NCBI GenBank assembly: GCA_964636685.1
Contig: CAZWUK010000019.1
Location: forward strand, 1 to 29,979
Reading direction: 5' to 3'
Source: CAZWUK01 sp964636685
Lineage (GTDB): Bacteria; Bacillota; Clostridia; Christensenellales; CAG-138
DNA: 29,979 bases
Part shown: positions 8,530-16,505 of the stretch, piece by piece
Layout: every line of letters starts with the position of its first letter
Position numbering within the stretch: position 1 is the first letter of the stretch
Notes under the pieces: generated by a model
Seen by the model: the letters and a program-made list of their open reading frames with translations, nothing else
Databases searched by the model: none
What the model was told of the DNA's origin: nothing
Made by a program: the position numbers and the translations under genes

Positions 8530-9882
8530 ATGAAAAAAGCATTGATCGTAGGCATGGCAAAGAGCGGCATCGGCGCGGCAAAGCTGCTGTACCGCAATGG
8601 CTATGAGGTCGTTATCAATGATATGAAAACCGAGATCCCGGGACTGTTCGAAGCGCTGAAGGACATCGTGTGCGTGTGCGAACTCGGACGCGATCCCATG
8701 GAGCTGCTGGACGGGATCGAACTGTTGATTCCAAGCCCCATCATCCCCATGACCAAACCCTTCATCGTGGAGGCGAAGCGCCGCGGGATCGAGGTTATAT
8801 CGGAAATCGAGCTGGGCTATCGATACGCCAAGGCCGACTTTGTCTGCATCACCGGCACAAACGGCAAAACCACCTGCACCGCGCTGACGGGCGAACTGTG
8901 CAAGGCGGGCGGCTTTCACACGTTCGTGCTGGGGAACATCGGGGTCGCGATCACCGAGCATGCCGAAGAAACCAAAAAAGGCGATGTGATCGTTGCCGAA
9001 ACGGCGGCGCTGCAGCTGGAGGGCTGCTCAAAATTCCACGCGCACGCGGCGGCCTGCTGCAATATCACCGAGGATCATCTCGATCACTTTGGCACGATGG
9101 ACAACTACATTGCCGCAAAGTGCAAGGTCTATGAAAACCAAACGCCGGACGATTTTGCCGTGTTTAACTATGACGATCCCGAGGTGCGTGCCATGGCGAC
9201 GCTCACGCCGGCAAAAAAGCTGTATTTTTCACACCGCTGCGAGGTGGAAGAAGGCATGTTTGTGCGCGACGGCGTGTTGATTTACCGCGTCAACGGGGCG
9301 GAGACGCCGCTGCTGCATACGGACGAAATCCGTATTCCCGGCGTGCACAATCTCGAGAACGCCATGCTTTCGTCGCTTTTGGCGCTGTCGATAGGCGTAC
9401 CGTGCGAAACGGTGCGGCACGTGCTCAAAACGTTTGCGGGCGTGGAGCATCGGATCGAGTTTGTGCGAGAGCTGGACGGCGTGTCGTACATCAACGATTC
9501 CAAGGGCACAAACCCCGCGTCCACCATGCGCGCCATCGAAGCTATGCGCCGCCCCATCGTGCTGATCCTCGGCGGGTTCGATAAGCACAGCGACTTTCAC
9601 GAGCTGTTCTCCATGATGGGGGACAAGGTCAAACAGATCGTCGTGCTGGGACAGACCAAGCAGCAGATCCTGGATACCGCGCAGGCCGCCGGTATGCGGG
9701 AAAAGTGCCATGGCTGCGAGACGTTTCAGGAGACGGTAGATACGGCAAGGGCGCTTGCGCAGGCAGGCGATACGGTGCTGCTTTCCCCTGCGTGCGCAAG
9801 CTGGGGAATGTTTGACAATTTTGAGCAGCGCGGCGAAAGCTTTAAGGACATTGTGATGAAATACCGGTCGAAAAACGAATAA
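8530..9882 (+). CDS. murD: UDP-N-acetylmuramoyl-L-alanine--D-glutamate ligase MurD
   Basis: Cytoplasmic ligase that adds D-glutamate to UDP-MurNAc-L-Ala. It has 450 residues, normal length. The N-terminal Rossmann-like domain starts KKALIVGMAKSGIGAAKLL. The ATP loop TGTNGKTT includes K113. NITEDHLDHFGTMDNYIAAK and VEHRIEFVRELDGVSYINDSKGTNPAST are strong MurD signatures, and LSPACASWGMFDNFEQRGESFK is the diagnostic C-terminal motif. AGAGG nine bases upstream supports the ATG. The gene is set apart from mraY by about 200 bp of hairpin-rich DNA and from ftsW by 145 bp with its own promoter. Confidence 0.98.
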   Translation: MKKALIVGMAKSGIGAAKLLYRNGYEVVINDMKTEIPGLFEALKDIVCVCELGRDPMELLDGIELLIPSPIIPMTKPFIVEAKRRGIEVISEIELGYRYAKADFVCITGTNGKTTCTALTGELCKAGGFHTFVLGNIGVAITEHAEETKKGDVIVAETAALQLEGCSKFHAHAAACCNITEDHLDHFGTMDNYIAAKCKVYENQTPDDFAVFNYDDPEVRAMATLTPAKKLYFSHRCEVEEGMFVRDGVLIYRVNGAETPLLHTDEIRIPGVHNLENAMLSSLLALSIGVPCETVRHVLKTFAGVEHRIEFVRELDGVSYINDSKGTNPASTMRAIEAMRRPIVLILGGFDKHSDFHELFSMMGDKVKQIVVLGQTKQQILDTAQAAGMREKCHGCETFQETVDTARALAQAGDTVLLSPACASWGMFDNFEQRGESFKDIVMKYRSKNE

Positions 9883-9894
9883 TCTGAAAACAAA

Positions 9895-9914
9895 GAGCGA
9901 CCGTGTGGTCGCTC
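9895..9914. repeat. Short hairpin between murD and ftsW
   Basis: GAGCGACC, loop GTGT, GGTCGCTC: a perfect 8-bp stem starting 12 bp after the murD stop. No T-run follows, so it is not a classical intrinsic terminator. It ends three bases before the -35 of the next promoter and could be a pause site or operator. Confidence 0.5.
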
Positions 9915-9917
9915 GAC

Positions 9918-9946
9918 TTGTAAACGCATAGATATAATGGTATGAT
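9918..9946 (+). promoter_or_regulatory. Internal promoter ahead of ftsW
   Basis: TTGTAA (9918-9923) and TATGAT (9941-9946) are 17 bp apart. A second -10-like TATAAT lies inside the spacer at 9933-9938 without a matching -35. The leader to the ftsW start would be about 75 nt. It suggests that ftsW-murA-ftsQ can be transcribed apart from the upstream genes. Confidence 0.6.
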
Positions 9947-10027
9947 ACACAAGCAAAAATTGCGGGAGTATACCGCCGCTGTTTTGGAAGGCGGAACGCT
10001 GAAAAGAAGGAGAAATTGGAAGCGTAA

Positions 10028-11152
10028 ATGGAAACACGCGCGCAAAGAAGAAAACGGAACCGGCTGGATTACCCGATTCTGTTCACCGTCGCCGCCCTGT
10101 GTGCATTCGGGCTGGTCATGGTCTTTTCAGCGAGCTATTATTATGCGCAAAACACCGCGTCCGTCGGTTATGACGGCTACTATTACATCAAAAAACAAGC
10201 GATGTACCTTGCCATCGGCTTTCCGCTGATGATGCTGATCTCTTTTTTTGATTACCGAAAGCTGGAAAAGTTCAAAGTCGTCGCCATGCTGGTCTCCATC
10301 GTTTTGCTGGTGGCCGTGTTGATTTTCGGTCAGGAAACAAACGGCGCAAAACGGTGGCTTGTCATTGGCGGACAGAGTATCCAGCCCTCCGAGATCGGAA
10401 AATTCGGCATGATGCTGTACATGTGCTCCTTCATGTCCAAAAAGCACGCCGTCATGCAGAATTTCAAAAAGGGCATGCTGCCAATGCTGCTGGTCATTGG
10501 CGTAATTTGCGGCCTTGTCATGCTGCAGCCCAACATGTCCATGGCGGTTATCATGGGCATGATGGGGTATGCGCTTTTGTACATCGGCGGGTGCGATACC
10601 AAGCAGATGCTGCTGCTGCTCGTTGTACTGATCGGACTATTCATATTGCTTGCTATTATAGAGCCGTATCGACTGGCGCGTTTGACAACGTTTACCAATC
10701 CCTGGGCAGATCCGCTGGGCGACGGCTATCAGCTGATCCAGTCGTTCTATTCGCTCGGATCGGGCGGCTTTTTCGGGCTGGGACTCAATAACAGCCGGCA
10801 AAAGCTTCTGTACATGACCTATGGCGAGTCCGACTTTATTTTCGCAATCGTCTGCGAGGAGCTGGGCTTTGTGGGCGGCGTGTGCGTTATGCTTGCCTAC
10901 GGGTTTATCATCTATCGCGGCATTCGCGTAGCGCTCAAGTGCAGAGATCGGTTCGGCAGTCTGCTGGCCGGCGGCATCACGGTCGTTTTCGGCTTGCAGG
11001 TGTTTGTAAACATCGGCGTTGTGACCGGCGCCATGCCAACGACCGGACAGGCGCTCCCGTTTATCAGCGCGGGCGGTTCGTCCATGATGATCTTCCTTGC
11101 CGCAATGGGCGTGCTGTTGAACATTTCGCGGCACTGCAATTACGACGTGTAA
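10028..11152 (+). CDS. SEDS-family lipid II polymerase (FtsW/SpoVE)
   Basis: Polytopic membrane glycosyltransferase that polymerises lipid II together with its class B PBP, here probably the product of the gene at 3571. It has 374 residues and about ten membrane segments. SEDS signatures are DYPILFTVAALCAFGLVMVFSAS at the first helix (shortened motif DYPILF), GAKRWLVIGGQSIQPSEIGKF, NPWADPLGDGYQLIQS, GLGLNNSRQKLLYM, ESDFIFAIVCEELGFVGG and ALPFISAGGSSM. These contain the conserved residues of the catalytic cavity. FtsW and SpoVE are too similar to separate without comparison. A GGAAG lies six bases before the ATG, with a stronger GGAG further upstream. A promoter lies in the preceding gap. Confidence 0.95.
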   Translation: METRAQRRKRNRLDYPILFTVAALCAFGLVMVFSASYYYAQNTASVGYDGYYYIKKQAMYLAIGFPLMMLISFFDYRKLEKFKVVAMLVSIVLLVAVLIFGQETNGAKRWLVIGGQSIQPSEIGKFGMMLYMCSFMSKKHAVMQNFKKGMLPMLLVIGVICGLVMLQPNMSMAVIMGMMGYALLYIGGCDTKQMLLLLVVLIGLFILLAIIEPYRLARLTTFTNPWADPLGDGYQLIQSFYSLGSGGFFGLGLNNSRQKLLYMTYGESDFIFAIVCEELGFVGGVCVMLAYGFIIYRGIRVALKCRDRFGSLLAGGITVVFGLQVFVNIGVVTGAMPTTGQALPFISAGGSSMMIFLAAMGVLLNISRHCNYDV

Positions 11153-11256
11153 CCGGAGACGCCGCGATTTGAAAAAAGAATATCCAACATTCGCGCACTT
11201 TCGTCCCGCTTCGCGCATAAGATGTTTTGTAGCGGAATGCGTGATGGAGGTGTTTC

Positions 11257-12510
11257 ATGTCAAGGCTCATCGTCACGGGCGGAACAAAGCTTTCCGGCGC
11301 GTGTCGTGTCAGCGGGGCAAAGAACGCGGTGCTGCCGATCCTGGCGGCGTCGGTGATGACGGAACGAACGGTGCGTTTGCTGGATTGTCCACGATTGACG
11401 GACGTGGAGAACATGACGGGGATCCTTTCGTGCATCGGGTGCCATATGACGCGGGCGGAAGATACGCTGTGCGTGGACGCGTCGGATGCGAGCTGCTTTG
11501 AGCTGCCGGAGCACCTGAGCAAGGAGCTTCGCTCGTCTATCTTTCTGCTGGGACCCGTGCTGGCAAGATTTGGACACGCCGTTGTAACCTATCCCGGCGG
11601 TTGCGAGATCGGAAACCGTCCCATCGACCTGCATCTCAAGGGACTCACGGCGCTCGGCGTCAAGATCCGCGAATCGGGCGGACGCATTTACTGCGATGGC
11701 AGCCGGCTTTCCGGCGCGGTGATCCATCTGGATTATCCAAGCGTGGGCGCGACGGAAAACATCATGATGGCTGCGGTTGCAGCCGATGGCGAGACCGTGA
11801 TCCGCAATGCGGCGCGGGAGCCGGAAATCGTCGATTTGCAGGCATTTCTGGCGGCGGCCGGATACCGGGTCAAGGGCGCGGGCACCTCCAGCATCGTGGT
11901 ACAGGGCGGCTGTACGCCGCGCGCGGTGGAACACCGGGTGATGCCGGATCGTATTGTCGCCGGTACGCTTCTGGCGGCGGGCGCGATCAGCGGCGGTGAG
12001 ATTGAGATACAAAACGTCGTGCCGGAGGATATTGCCGGCATGGTCGATAAGCTTTGCGAGACAGGATGCCGGATTCGTATCGCGGGAGATCGCGCGATCT
12101 TGACGGCGCCGGAACGGCCGCGCGAAATCAAGCTTGTGGAAACGCTGCCGCATCCGGGCTTTCCAACGGATATGCAGGCGCAGATATTTGCGCTGTGCAG
12201 CGTTGCCGACGGTACGAGCATGATCGTGGAGAACGTGTTTGAGAATCGGTTCAAGCATGCGCAGGAGCTTTCCCGCATGGGCGCCGTGCATACGATCAAG
12301 GATCGCACGGCAGTCATTCGCGGCGTAGCGCGCCTGACGGGTGCGGAGGTTACTGCACGCGACTTGCGCGGCGGCGCGGCGCTGGTGCTGGCGGGCTTGC
12401 GCGCCGAGGGCGAAACAACCGTGCTGCAGGCAGAACACATCGACCGCGGCTATGTAGCCTTTGAATCGATGCTGGACAGTCTGGGCGCAAGGATCCATCG
12501 CGAGGAATAA
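11257..12510 (+). CDS. murA: UDP-N-acetylglucosamine 1-carboxyvinyltransferase MurA
   Basis: First committed enzyme of peptidoglycan precursor synthesis: it transfers enolpyruvate from PEP to UDP-GlcNAc in the cytoplasm, and is the fosfomycin target. It has 417 residues, normal length. The N-terminus has GGTKLSGACRVSGAKNAVLPILAA (motif GAKNAVLP). The catalytic loop YPGGCEIGNRPIDLHL contains Cys116, so the enzyme should be fosfomycin sensitive at this position. PSVGATENIMMAA and PGFPTDMQAQ are further MurA motifs, and RGGAALVLAGL and HIDRGY close the protein. GGAGGTG precedes the ATG. Location between ftsW and ftsQ occurs in several Clostridia, but murG is normally also there and is missing. 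Confidence 0.98.
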   Translation: MSRLIVTGGTKLSGACRVSGAKNAVLPILAASVMTERTVRLLDCPRLTDVENMTGILSCIGCHMTRAEDTLCVDASDASCFELPEHLSKELRSSIFLLGPVLARFGHAVVTYPGGCEIGNRPIDLHLKGLTALGVKIRESGGRIYCDGSRLSGAVIHLDYPSVGATENIMMAAVAADGETVIRNAAREPEIVDLQAFLAAAGYRVKGAGTSSIVVQGGCTPRAVEHRVMPDRIVAGTLLAAGAISGGEIEIQNVVPEDIAGMVDKLCETGCRIRIAGDRAILTAPERPREIKLVETLPHPGFPTDMQAQIFALCSVADGTSMIVENVFENRFKHAQELSRMGAVHTIKDRTAVIRGVARLTGAEVTARDLRGGAALVLAGLRAEGETTVLQAEHIDRGYVAFESMLDSLGARIHREE

Positions 12511-12540
12511 GAAGATTTGCAGCGAAGGGAGGTGGTACCC

Positions 12541-14193
12541 GTGGCGAAAAAGGACAAGAGAAAAAGTCCTGCGGACAAGCCCAAGAAGGACAAGCTCTGG
12601 AGCCGCGTGTTTGCGGACGACGATTTTATCGACGATGATCTGGATACGATCGACGATAGTGACGAGGAGGACGACGAGGACGAAGCGCCGGTAAAGAAGA
12701 AAAAGAAAAAGACGGGCGCCGCCGAACCGACAGCGAAAAAGAAAAAAGCGGCCGCCGCGCCTGCGGAAAAGAAAAAAGCCCCCGCCGAGAAGATCGAACT
12801 GTTTGACGAAGATGACGACGAAATAGAGGATGCCCCCGAGCTTCTCTCGGAAGAGGACGGGACGGAGCTGGACGAGCAGGATCTGGAGAGCGCCGAACGT
12901 CTGACGTGGGACGACGGCGAGCAGATCGTGGACGAGCAGCTCATTCAGGAAGGCGCCCAAAGCCTGGAAAAGAAAAAGGCAAAGAAAGCGGAGGCAGAGC
13001 GACAGGCCGCGGCGGAGACGGCGGAGACGATCCGCCTGTTCGAGCAGGAGAACGCGGACGAAGCGGAGAAAAAAGCGCGCACGACGCTGGTCAGAACGCC
13101 CGACGGCGGCACCATGCGCGTCCACATCAACGCGACAGAGACGATCCGCAATGTCGAGAACGCAAAAAAGCAGCAGCGGGAACGAGAGGCGCAGCGCCAG
13201 CACGAGCAATTTCTGGAGCGGCAGGAACGCAAGAAGAAGCGCCAGAAATCCGCAAAGCAGATGCTGGCCAATACCTTCTTTGCTATCGCGCTGACCATCG
13301 CCGTCCTGACGGCGGGTTATTATGTGTTTTTGCTCAACGATATCACCGTCTACGGCAACGATACCTATGCAAGCGATTATATTGTAGAGCTGTCCGGCTT
13401 GAAGCTTGGCGAGCATCTGCTGTTTTGCGATTTGGACGCGGCGAAGGAGAACATTCAGGAGAATCCGTATTTGCAGGTGGACGATATTACCTACGGCTTC
13501 CCGAACCGCATTGCCGTCCGCATCACGGAGCGGAAGGAGGTCGCCGGCATCATCGGTCTTGACTATAACGTCATCATCGACAAAAACGGCTACGTGCTTT
13601 CGATGAGCGGCGGGACGGATCTGTCCAATCTGCTGCAGGTCACAGGCGTCAGCATGTCCGGCTTCCAGCTGGGGCAGCGCCTTGGTGAAGGCGGCGACTT
13701 CGGTACGGCGACTCTGATTGAAATGATCGACGTGCTGAGCCGGTTCAATCTGCTGACCAGCATCAAGTCGATCGACCTCACGACCCCGCTCGCGGTGAAG
13801 ATGAAGGCGACCAACGGCTTAACCGTCCATGTCGGACAGCCGATCGATCTGGAAAACAAAATGCAGTCGCTCTCCGTGCTGCTGCCCCGATTTATCGCGC
13901 AGGGCATCAGCGATGGAACGCTCTATCTGTCCGCAAAGGGCGGTTCGGTCTATTCGCCTTCCAATGCGGCAGAACGTGCGCTGGCGGCGGCAAACGGACA
14001 AACAACGACGCCGGACACGACGGGCGGGGACGGGACGCAGGCGCCGATTTTCGACGAGAACGGCAATCCGATCGTCACACCGACGCCGGATGGAGGCGGT
14101 GAAACAATACCGACCGTTTCGACGACGCCGGCGCCCACGACGCCGACCCCCTCTCCGACGCCTTATGGCGGCGGCGACGATTTTCAGGGCTGA
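12541..14193 (+). CDS. FtsQ/DivIB-like cell division protein with long disordered ends
   Basis: Bitopic divisome protein that links early and late division proteins outside the membrane. It has 550 residues, about twice the usual length. Residues 1-240 are a charged cytoplasmic region: a Lys-rich start, acidic clusters, KKKK/Ala/Pro repeats and a Glu/Gln/Arg-rich helix-forming stretch. A membrane segment follows at about 242-265 (LANTFFAIALTIAVLTAGYY). The POTRA-type domain (about 266-340) begins NDITVYGNDTYASDYIVELS and includes YLQVDDITYGFPNRIAVRI. The conserved beta domain has IIDKNGYVLS. A Thr/Pro-rich tail of about 80 residues ends the protein. The GTG start is chosen because GGGAGGT lies about eight bases upstream. 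Position at the end of the cluster fits FtsQ. Confidence 0.9.
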   Translation: MAKKDKRKSPADKPKKDKLWSRVFADDDFIDDDLDTIDDSDEEDDEDEAPVKKKKKKTGAAEPTAKKKKAAAAPAEKKKAPAEKIELFDEDDDEIEDAPELLSEEDGTELDEQDLESAERLTWDDGEQIVDEQLIQEGAQSLEKKKAKKAEAERQAAAETAETIRLFEQENADEAEKKARTTLVRTPDGGTMRVHINATETIRNVENAKKQQREREAQRQHEQFLERQERKKKRQKSAKQMLANTFFAIALTIAVLTAGYYVFLLNDITVYGNDTYASDYIVELSGLKLGEHLLFCDLDAAKENIQENPYLQVDDITYGFPNRIAVRITERKEVAGIIGLDYNVIIDKNGYVLSMSGGTDLSNLLQVTGVSMSGFQLGQRLGEGGDFGTATLIEMIDVLSRFNLLTSIKSIDLTTPLAVKMKATNGLTVHVGQPIDLENKMQSLSVLLPRFIAQGISDGTLYLSAKGGSVYSPSNAAERALAAANGQTTTPDTTGGDGTQAPIFDENGNPIVTPTPDGGGETIPTVSTTPAPTTPTPSPTPYGGGDDFQG

Positions 14194-14206
14194 CGGGAAA
14201 AACAAG

Positions 14207-14458
14207 ATGCCGCTCCATACGGAGCGGCATTTGGCTTGTCAAAAAAAAGTCTTACGGGGTTCGGGGGCCGCAGTCCCCGGAGGGTTTGTTCCGGCTGCGG
14301 CGATTCATTCGCCGCAACGGATCGCCCGATTTCGGGCGGCTTCCCTATGCTTCTTGCCGCCCGGAAACCCGCGGGGTTTTAGGCGAGAAGCAGTTGTCCT
14401 GTCGAAAAACAAAGGTTTTTCGACAGACGCAAATGCCGCCCCATACGGAGCGGCATTT
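14207..14458. repeat. Palindrome-rich intergenic element flanked by two near-identical hairpins
   Basis: The convergent gap between ftsQ and the next gene holds a set of stem-loops. Outer hairpins are ATGCCGCTCC-ATAC-GGAGCGGCAT (14207-14230) and a copy with one changed base (14430-14459). Inside are TGCGGCGA-TTCAT-TCGCCGCA, GCCCGA-TT-TCGGGC, and a perfect 12-bp stem CTGTCGAAAAAC-AAAG-GTTTTTCGACAG (14399-14426). The first hairpin probably ends ftsQ transcription (weak T-rich flank) and the last serves the opposite gene. The GC-rich middle resembles a dispersed intergenic repeat, which one window cannot prove. Confidence 0.65.
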
Positions 14459-14476
14459 GTGATACCCTTGATGAGA

Positions 14477-15466
14477 TCAATCGCCAATGGTGTTGTTGGT
14501 AGAAGCAAGGTCGTCGGGGACAGGCGTGTGCGAAACCGCGGGAGAGGGAGACGTTGCGCCGCTTGCTTTGAGGGCCTCGAACGCGACCTTGCCGTCAACC
14601 GCATTGAGCGCCTTGCCGCTTTCGAGAAACTTGAGCGTTTCCTGACCGGCATAGCCGTCGTGCGTTGTGAGGCTGTTGTAATATTGGAAGGCTTCCACGG
14701 CCTTGTAGGTGACTTCGCCGTATTTTCCCGTGACCTGTCCGTTGGTCAGATAGCCAAGCTCCGCAAGCTTTTTTTGAAGGTTTGTGACAAGCGGGTTATT
14801 GGAATCGCTCCACAGTCCGTTTTCGCCGTTATCCTCGTCGCCGGGACGCATATAGAAGGAGGTCGCGGCGTCGCTCATCAGAAGATTGTAAGTGACCGCG
14901 CCCACGACGCCGTCCGGATATGCGCTGAGACTTCCCATCTCGGTGAGCTTTGCTTGGTTGCGCAGCTGGAAACGCTTGACCGCGTTCTTTGTAGAGGGAC
15001 CGTACTTGCGGTAGCCCGCGTCGTTGACGGCGTAACTGCTCGACTCGGTCATATAGCCCAGCTCGATGAGGCGGGTCTGGATTTCTTCAACCTTTTCGTG
15101 GAACATGTTGAGCGAGATCTGCACGCCGCCCAGCGGATCGGGATCGGGGGTGACGGTCGGCTCGGCAGACGGCTCGGGCGTGAAGGTGACGCCGATGGTC
15201 GGAGAGGGCGTGACTGCGGTCGAGACGGACAGATCGTTCTCCGGTTTCTTGCTGTTGGATAAAACGGACACAAGAACAATGATTGCGATGAGGGTCAGCA
15301 TAAGAGAACCGCCGAACAGCAGCAATGTTTTTGCCGGCATTGCGGCGAGCCATTTGGCGAAGCCGCGAACTACGCGCCGGAAGGTGATCTTTTTTTTATT
15401 TCTGTGCGGGGCCGGTTCCTGCGCCGGAAAAGACGGCTCATTTTCTGGATAATAATCGCGTTCCAT
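14477..15466 (-). CDS. Membrane-anchored protein with two peptidoglycan-binding domains
   Basis: Predicted envelope protein of 329 residues that should bind peptidoglycan outside the membrane; catalytic domains are not seen. A basic cytoplasmic N-terminus of about 45 residues is followed by one membrane segment (LLLFGGSLMLTLIAIIVLVS). A Pro/Thr-rich linker (TPEPSAEPTVTPDPDP) comes next. Two PG_binding_1-type repeats follow: VEEIQTRLIELGYMTESS...YGPSTKNAVKRFQ and VTNLQKKLAELGYLTNGQ...YGEVTYKAVEAFQ. The end is Ser/Pro/Thr rich. The ATG at 15466 is chosen because GGAGG lies seven bases upstream; an in-frame upstream extension lacks this. It converges on ftsQ. An envelope role is supported by neighbours, but the exact task is unknown. 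Confidence 0.85.
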   Translation of the reverse strand: MERDYYPENEPSFPAQEPAPHRNKKKITFRRVVRGFAKWLAAMPAKTLLLFGGSLMLTLIAIIVLVSVLSNSKKPENDLSVSTAVTPSPTIGVTFTPEPSAEPTVTPDPDPLGGVQISLNMFHEKVEEIQTRLIELGYMTESSSYAVNDAGYRKYGPSTKNAVKRFQLRNQAKLTEMGSLSAYPDGVVGAVTYNLLMSDAATSFYMRPGDEDNGENGLWSDSNNPLVTNLQKKLAELGYLTNGQVTGKYGEVTYKAVEAFQYYNSLTTHDGYAGQETLKFLESGKALNAVDGKVAFEALKASGATSPSPAVSHTPVPDDLASTNNTIGD

Positions 15467-15794
15467 GTTCGTTCCTCCATTGGAAATTCCGATATATGGG
15501 AGCATCTTCACGGGTAAACCGCTATATCTTGTTAGGGCTGTCAACAGCACCCTTGATGCCACCATTAGTTTATCACAGGTACAGGGGGGTAAGTCCTGCA
15601 ACATATTGTGAAGAAAGTATGTCCAATTTGTTAATGATTCCAAGGTGGGGAGAAAGCGGGACAGGATTCCGAAAAAACGCCGAAAATACGGCATATTTCG
15701 CAGTATGACAGGGAAAAGAGCAGATGCGGCGGCGACGAAAACGAGCACCTCGCGCGAAGGTCGTTTCTCCGGGAAACGTGAACGCAGCATGGAC

Positions 15795-15836
15795 AGAAAG
15801 AAAAAAGGAACAGCCGCGCTGCCGCGACCGTTCCTT
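15795..15836 (-). terminator. Intrinsic terminator after deoC
   Basis: On the minus strand a 14-bp stem with two G-T pairs (AAGGAACGGTCGCG / CGCGGCTGTTCCTT) and a four-base loop is followed by TTTTTTCTTTC. It lies about 20 bp past the deoC stop and fits the end of the rubrerythrin-deoC operon. Confidence 0.85.
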
Positions 15837-15854
15837 GGAAAGCCGACCGATCGG

Positions 15855-16505
15855 TTAACCTAAAATGCCCTTGGAGGAGCTGGCGCCGATGCGGGTTGCG
15901 CCCGCTTCGATCATGGCTTCCGCGGCTTCTCGGGTGCGGACGCCACCGGAGGCTTTCACGCCCATGTTGGGGCCGACCGTGCTGCGCATCAGGGCGATGT
16001 CCTCGACCGTCGCGCCGCCGGTGGAAAAGCCGGTGGACGTTTTTACAAAGTCCGCGCCCGCTTCCTTTGCGATTTGGCAGGCGTGGATTTTTTCCTCGTC
16101 CGTCAGCAGGCAGGTTTCCAGGATGACCTTGACCAGCGCTTTGCCGGCGGCAGCCTTGACGACCGCGGCGATATCCGCTTTGGCGGCGTCCCATTCGCCG
16201 TTTTTAGCCCAACCGACGTTGAGCACCATATCCACTTCCTGCGCGCCCAGACGCACGCACTCCTCCGTCTCAAAGGCTTTTACGCTCGTGAGCGTCGCGC
16301 CCAGCGGAAACCCGATTACCACGCAGGTTTTGACGGAGGAGCCGTTCAGCGCGTCGTGCACGTCCTTGACCCAGCAGGGGTTGACGCAGACGCTCGCGGT
16401 GTCATAAGCCTTGGCCTCTTGGCAAACGGCGGCAATGTCGCCGCGGGTTGCGGCGGGCTTGAGCAGCGTATGGTCGATGTACTTTGCCAGTTTTTTTGTA
16501 TCCAT
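15855..16505 (-). CDS. deoC: Deoxyribose-phosphate aldolase DeoC
   Basis: Class I aldolase that cleaves 2-deoxyribose 5-phosphate to glyceraldehyde 3-phosphate and acetaldehyde in deoxynucleoside breakdown. It has 216 residues, normal length. Signatures are YIDHTLLKPAAT at the start, VCVNPCWV, VIGFPLGATLTSVKAFE and DMVLNVGWAKNG. The Schiff-base Lys155 lies in GADFVKTSTGFSTGGAT, and Lys184 lies in VKASGGVRT. The ATG overlaps the stop of the upstream rubrerythrin gene by one base (TAATG), and GGAGG sits eight bases before it. The two genes therefore form a coupled operon. No other nucleoside-catabolism gene (deoA, deoB, cdd, pupG) is in the window. Confidence 0.98.
   Translation of the reverse strand: MDTKKLAKYIDHTLLKPAATRGDIAAVCQEAKAYDTASVCVNPCWVKDVHDALNGSSVKTCVVIGFPLGATLTSVKAFETEECVRLGAQEVDMVLNVGWAKNGEWDAAKADIAAVVKAAAGKALVKVILETCLLTDEEKIHACQIAKEAGADFVKTSTGFSTGGATVEDIALMRSTVGPNMGVKASGGVRTREAAEAMIEAGATRIGASSSKGILG

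Noticed and set aside
8005..8961. A minus-strand frame across the polypurine hairpin with a Phe/Leu and Lys/Arg-rich segment
   Set aside because: The odd peptide only reflects translation of the hairpin arms; no ribosome site, and it overlaps mraY and murD.
11260..13416. A 718-codon open frame on the minus strand opposite murA and ftsQ
   Set aside because: It is the antisense of two clear genes; GC-rich third positions remove stop codons. It has no ribosome site or recognisable domain.
13829..15262. A 477-codon plus-strand frame across the end of ftsQ, the palindrome-rich element and the opposite gene
   Set aside because: It spans terminator structures and runs antisense to the peptidoglycan-binding protein; no start signal.
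15525..15560. TTGACA upstream of the peptidoglycan-binding protein gene (minus strand) as a promoter
   Set aside because: No acceptable -10 lies 16-18 bp downstream; TATAGC is only 12 bp away.
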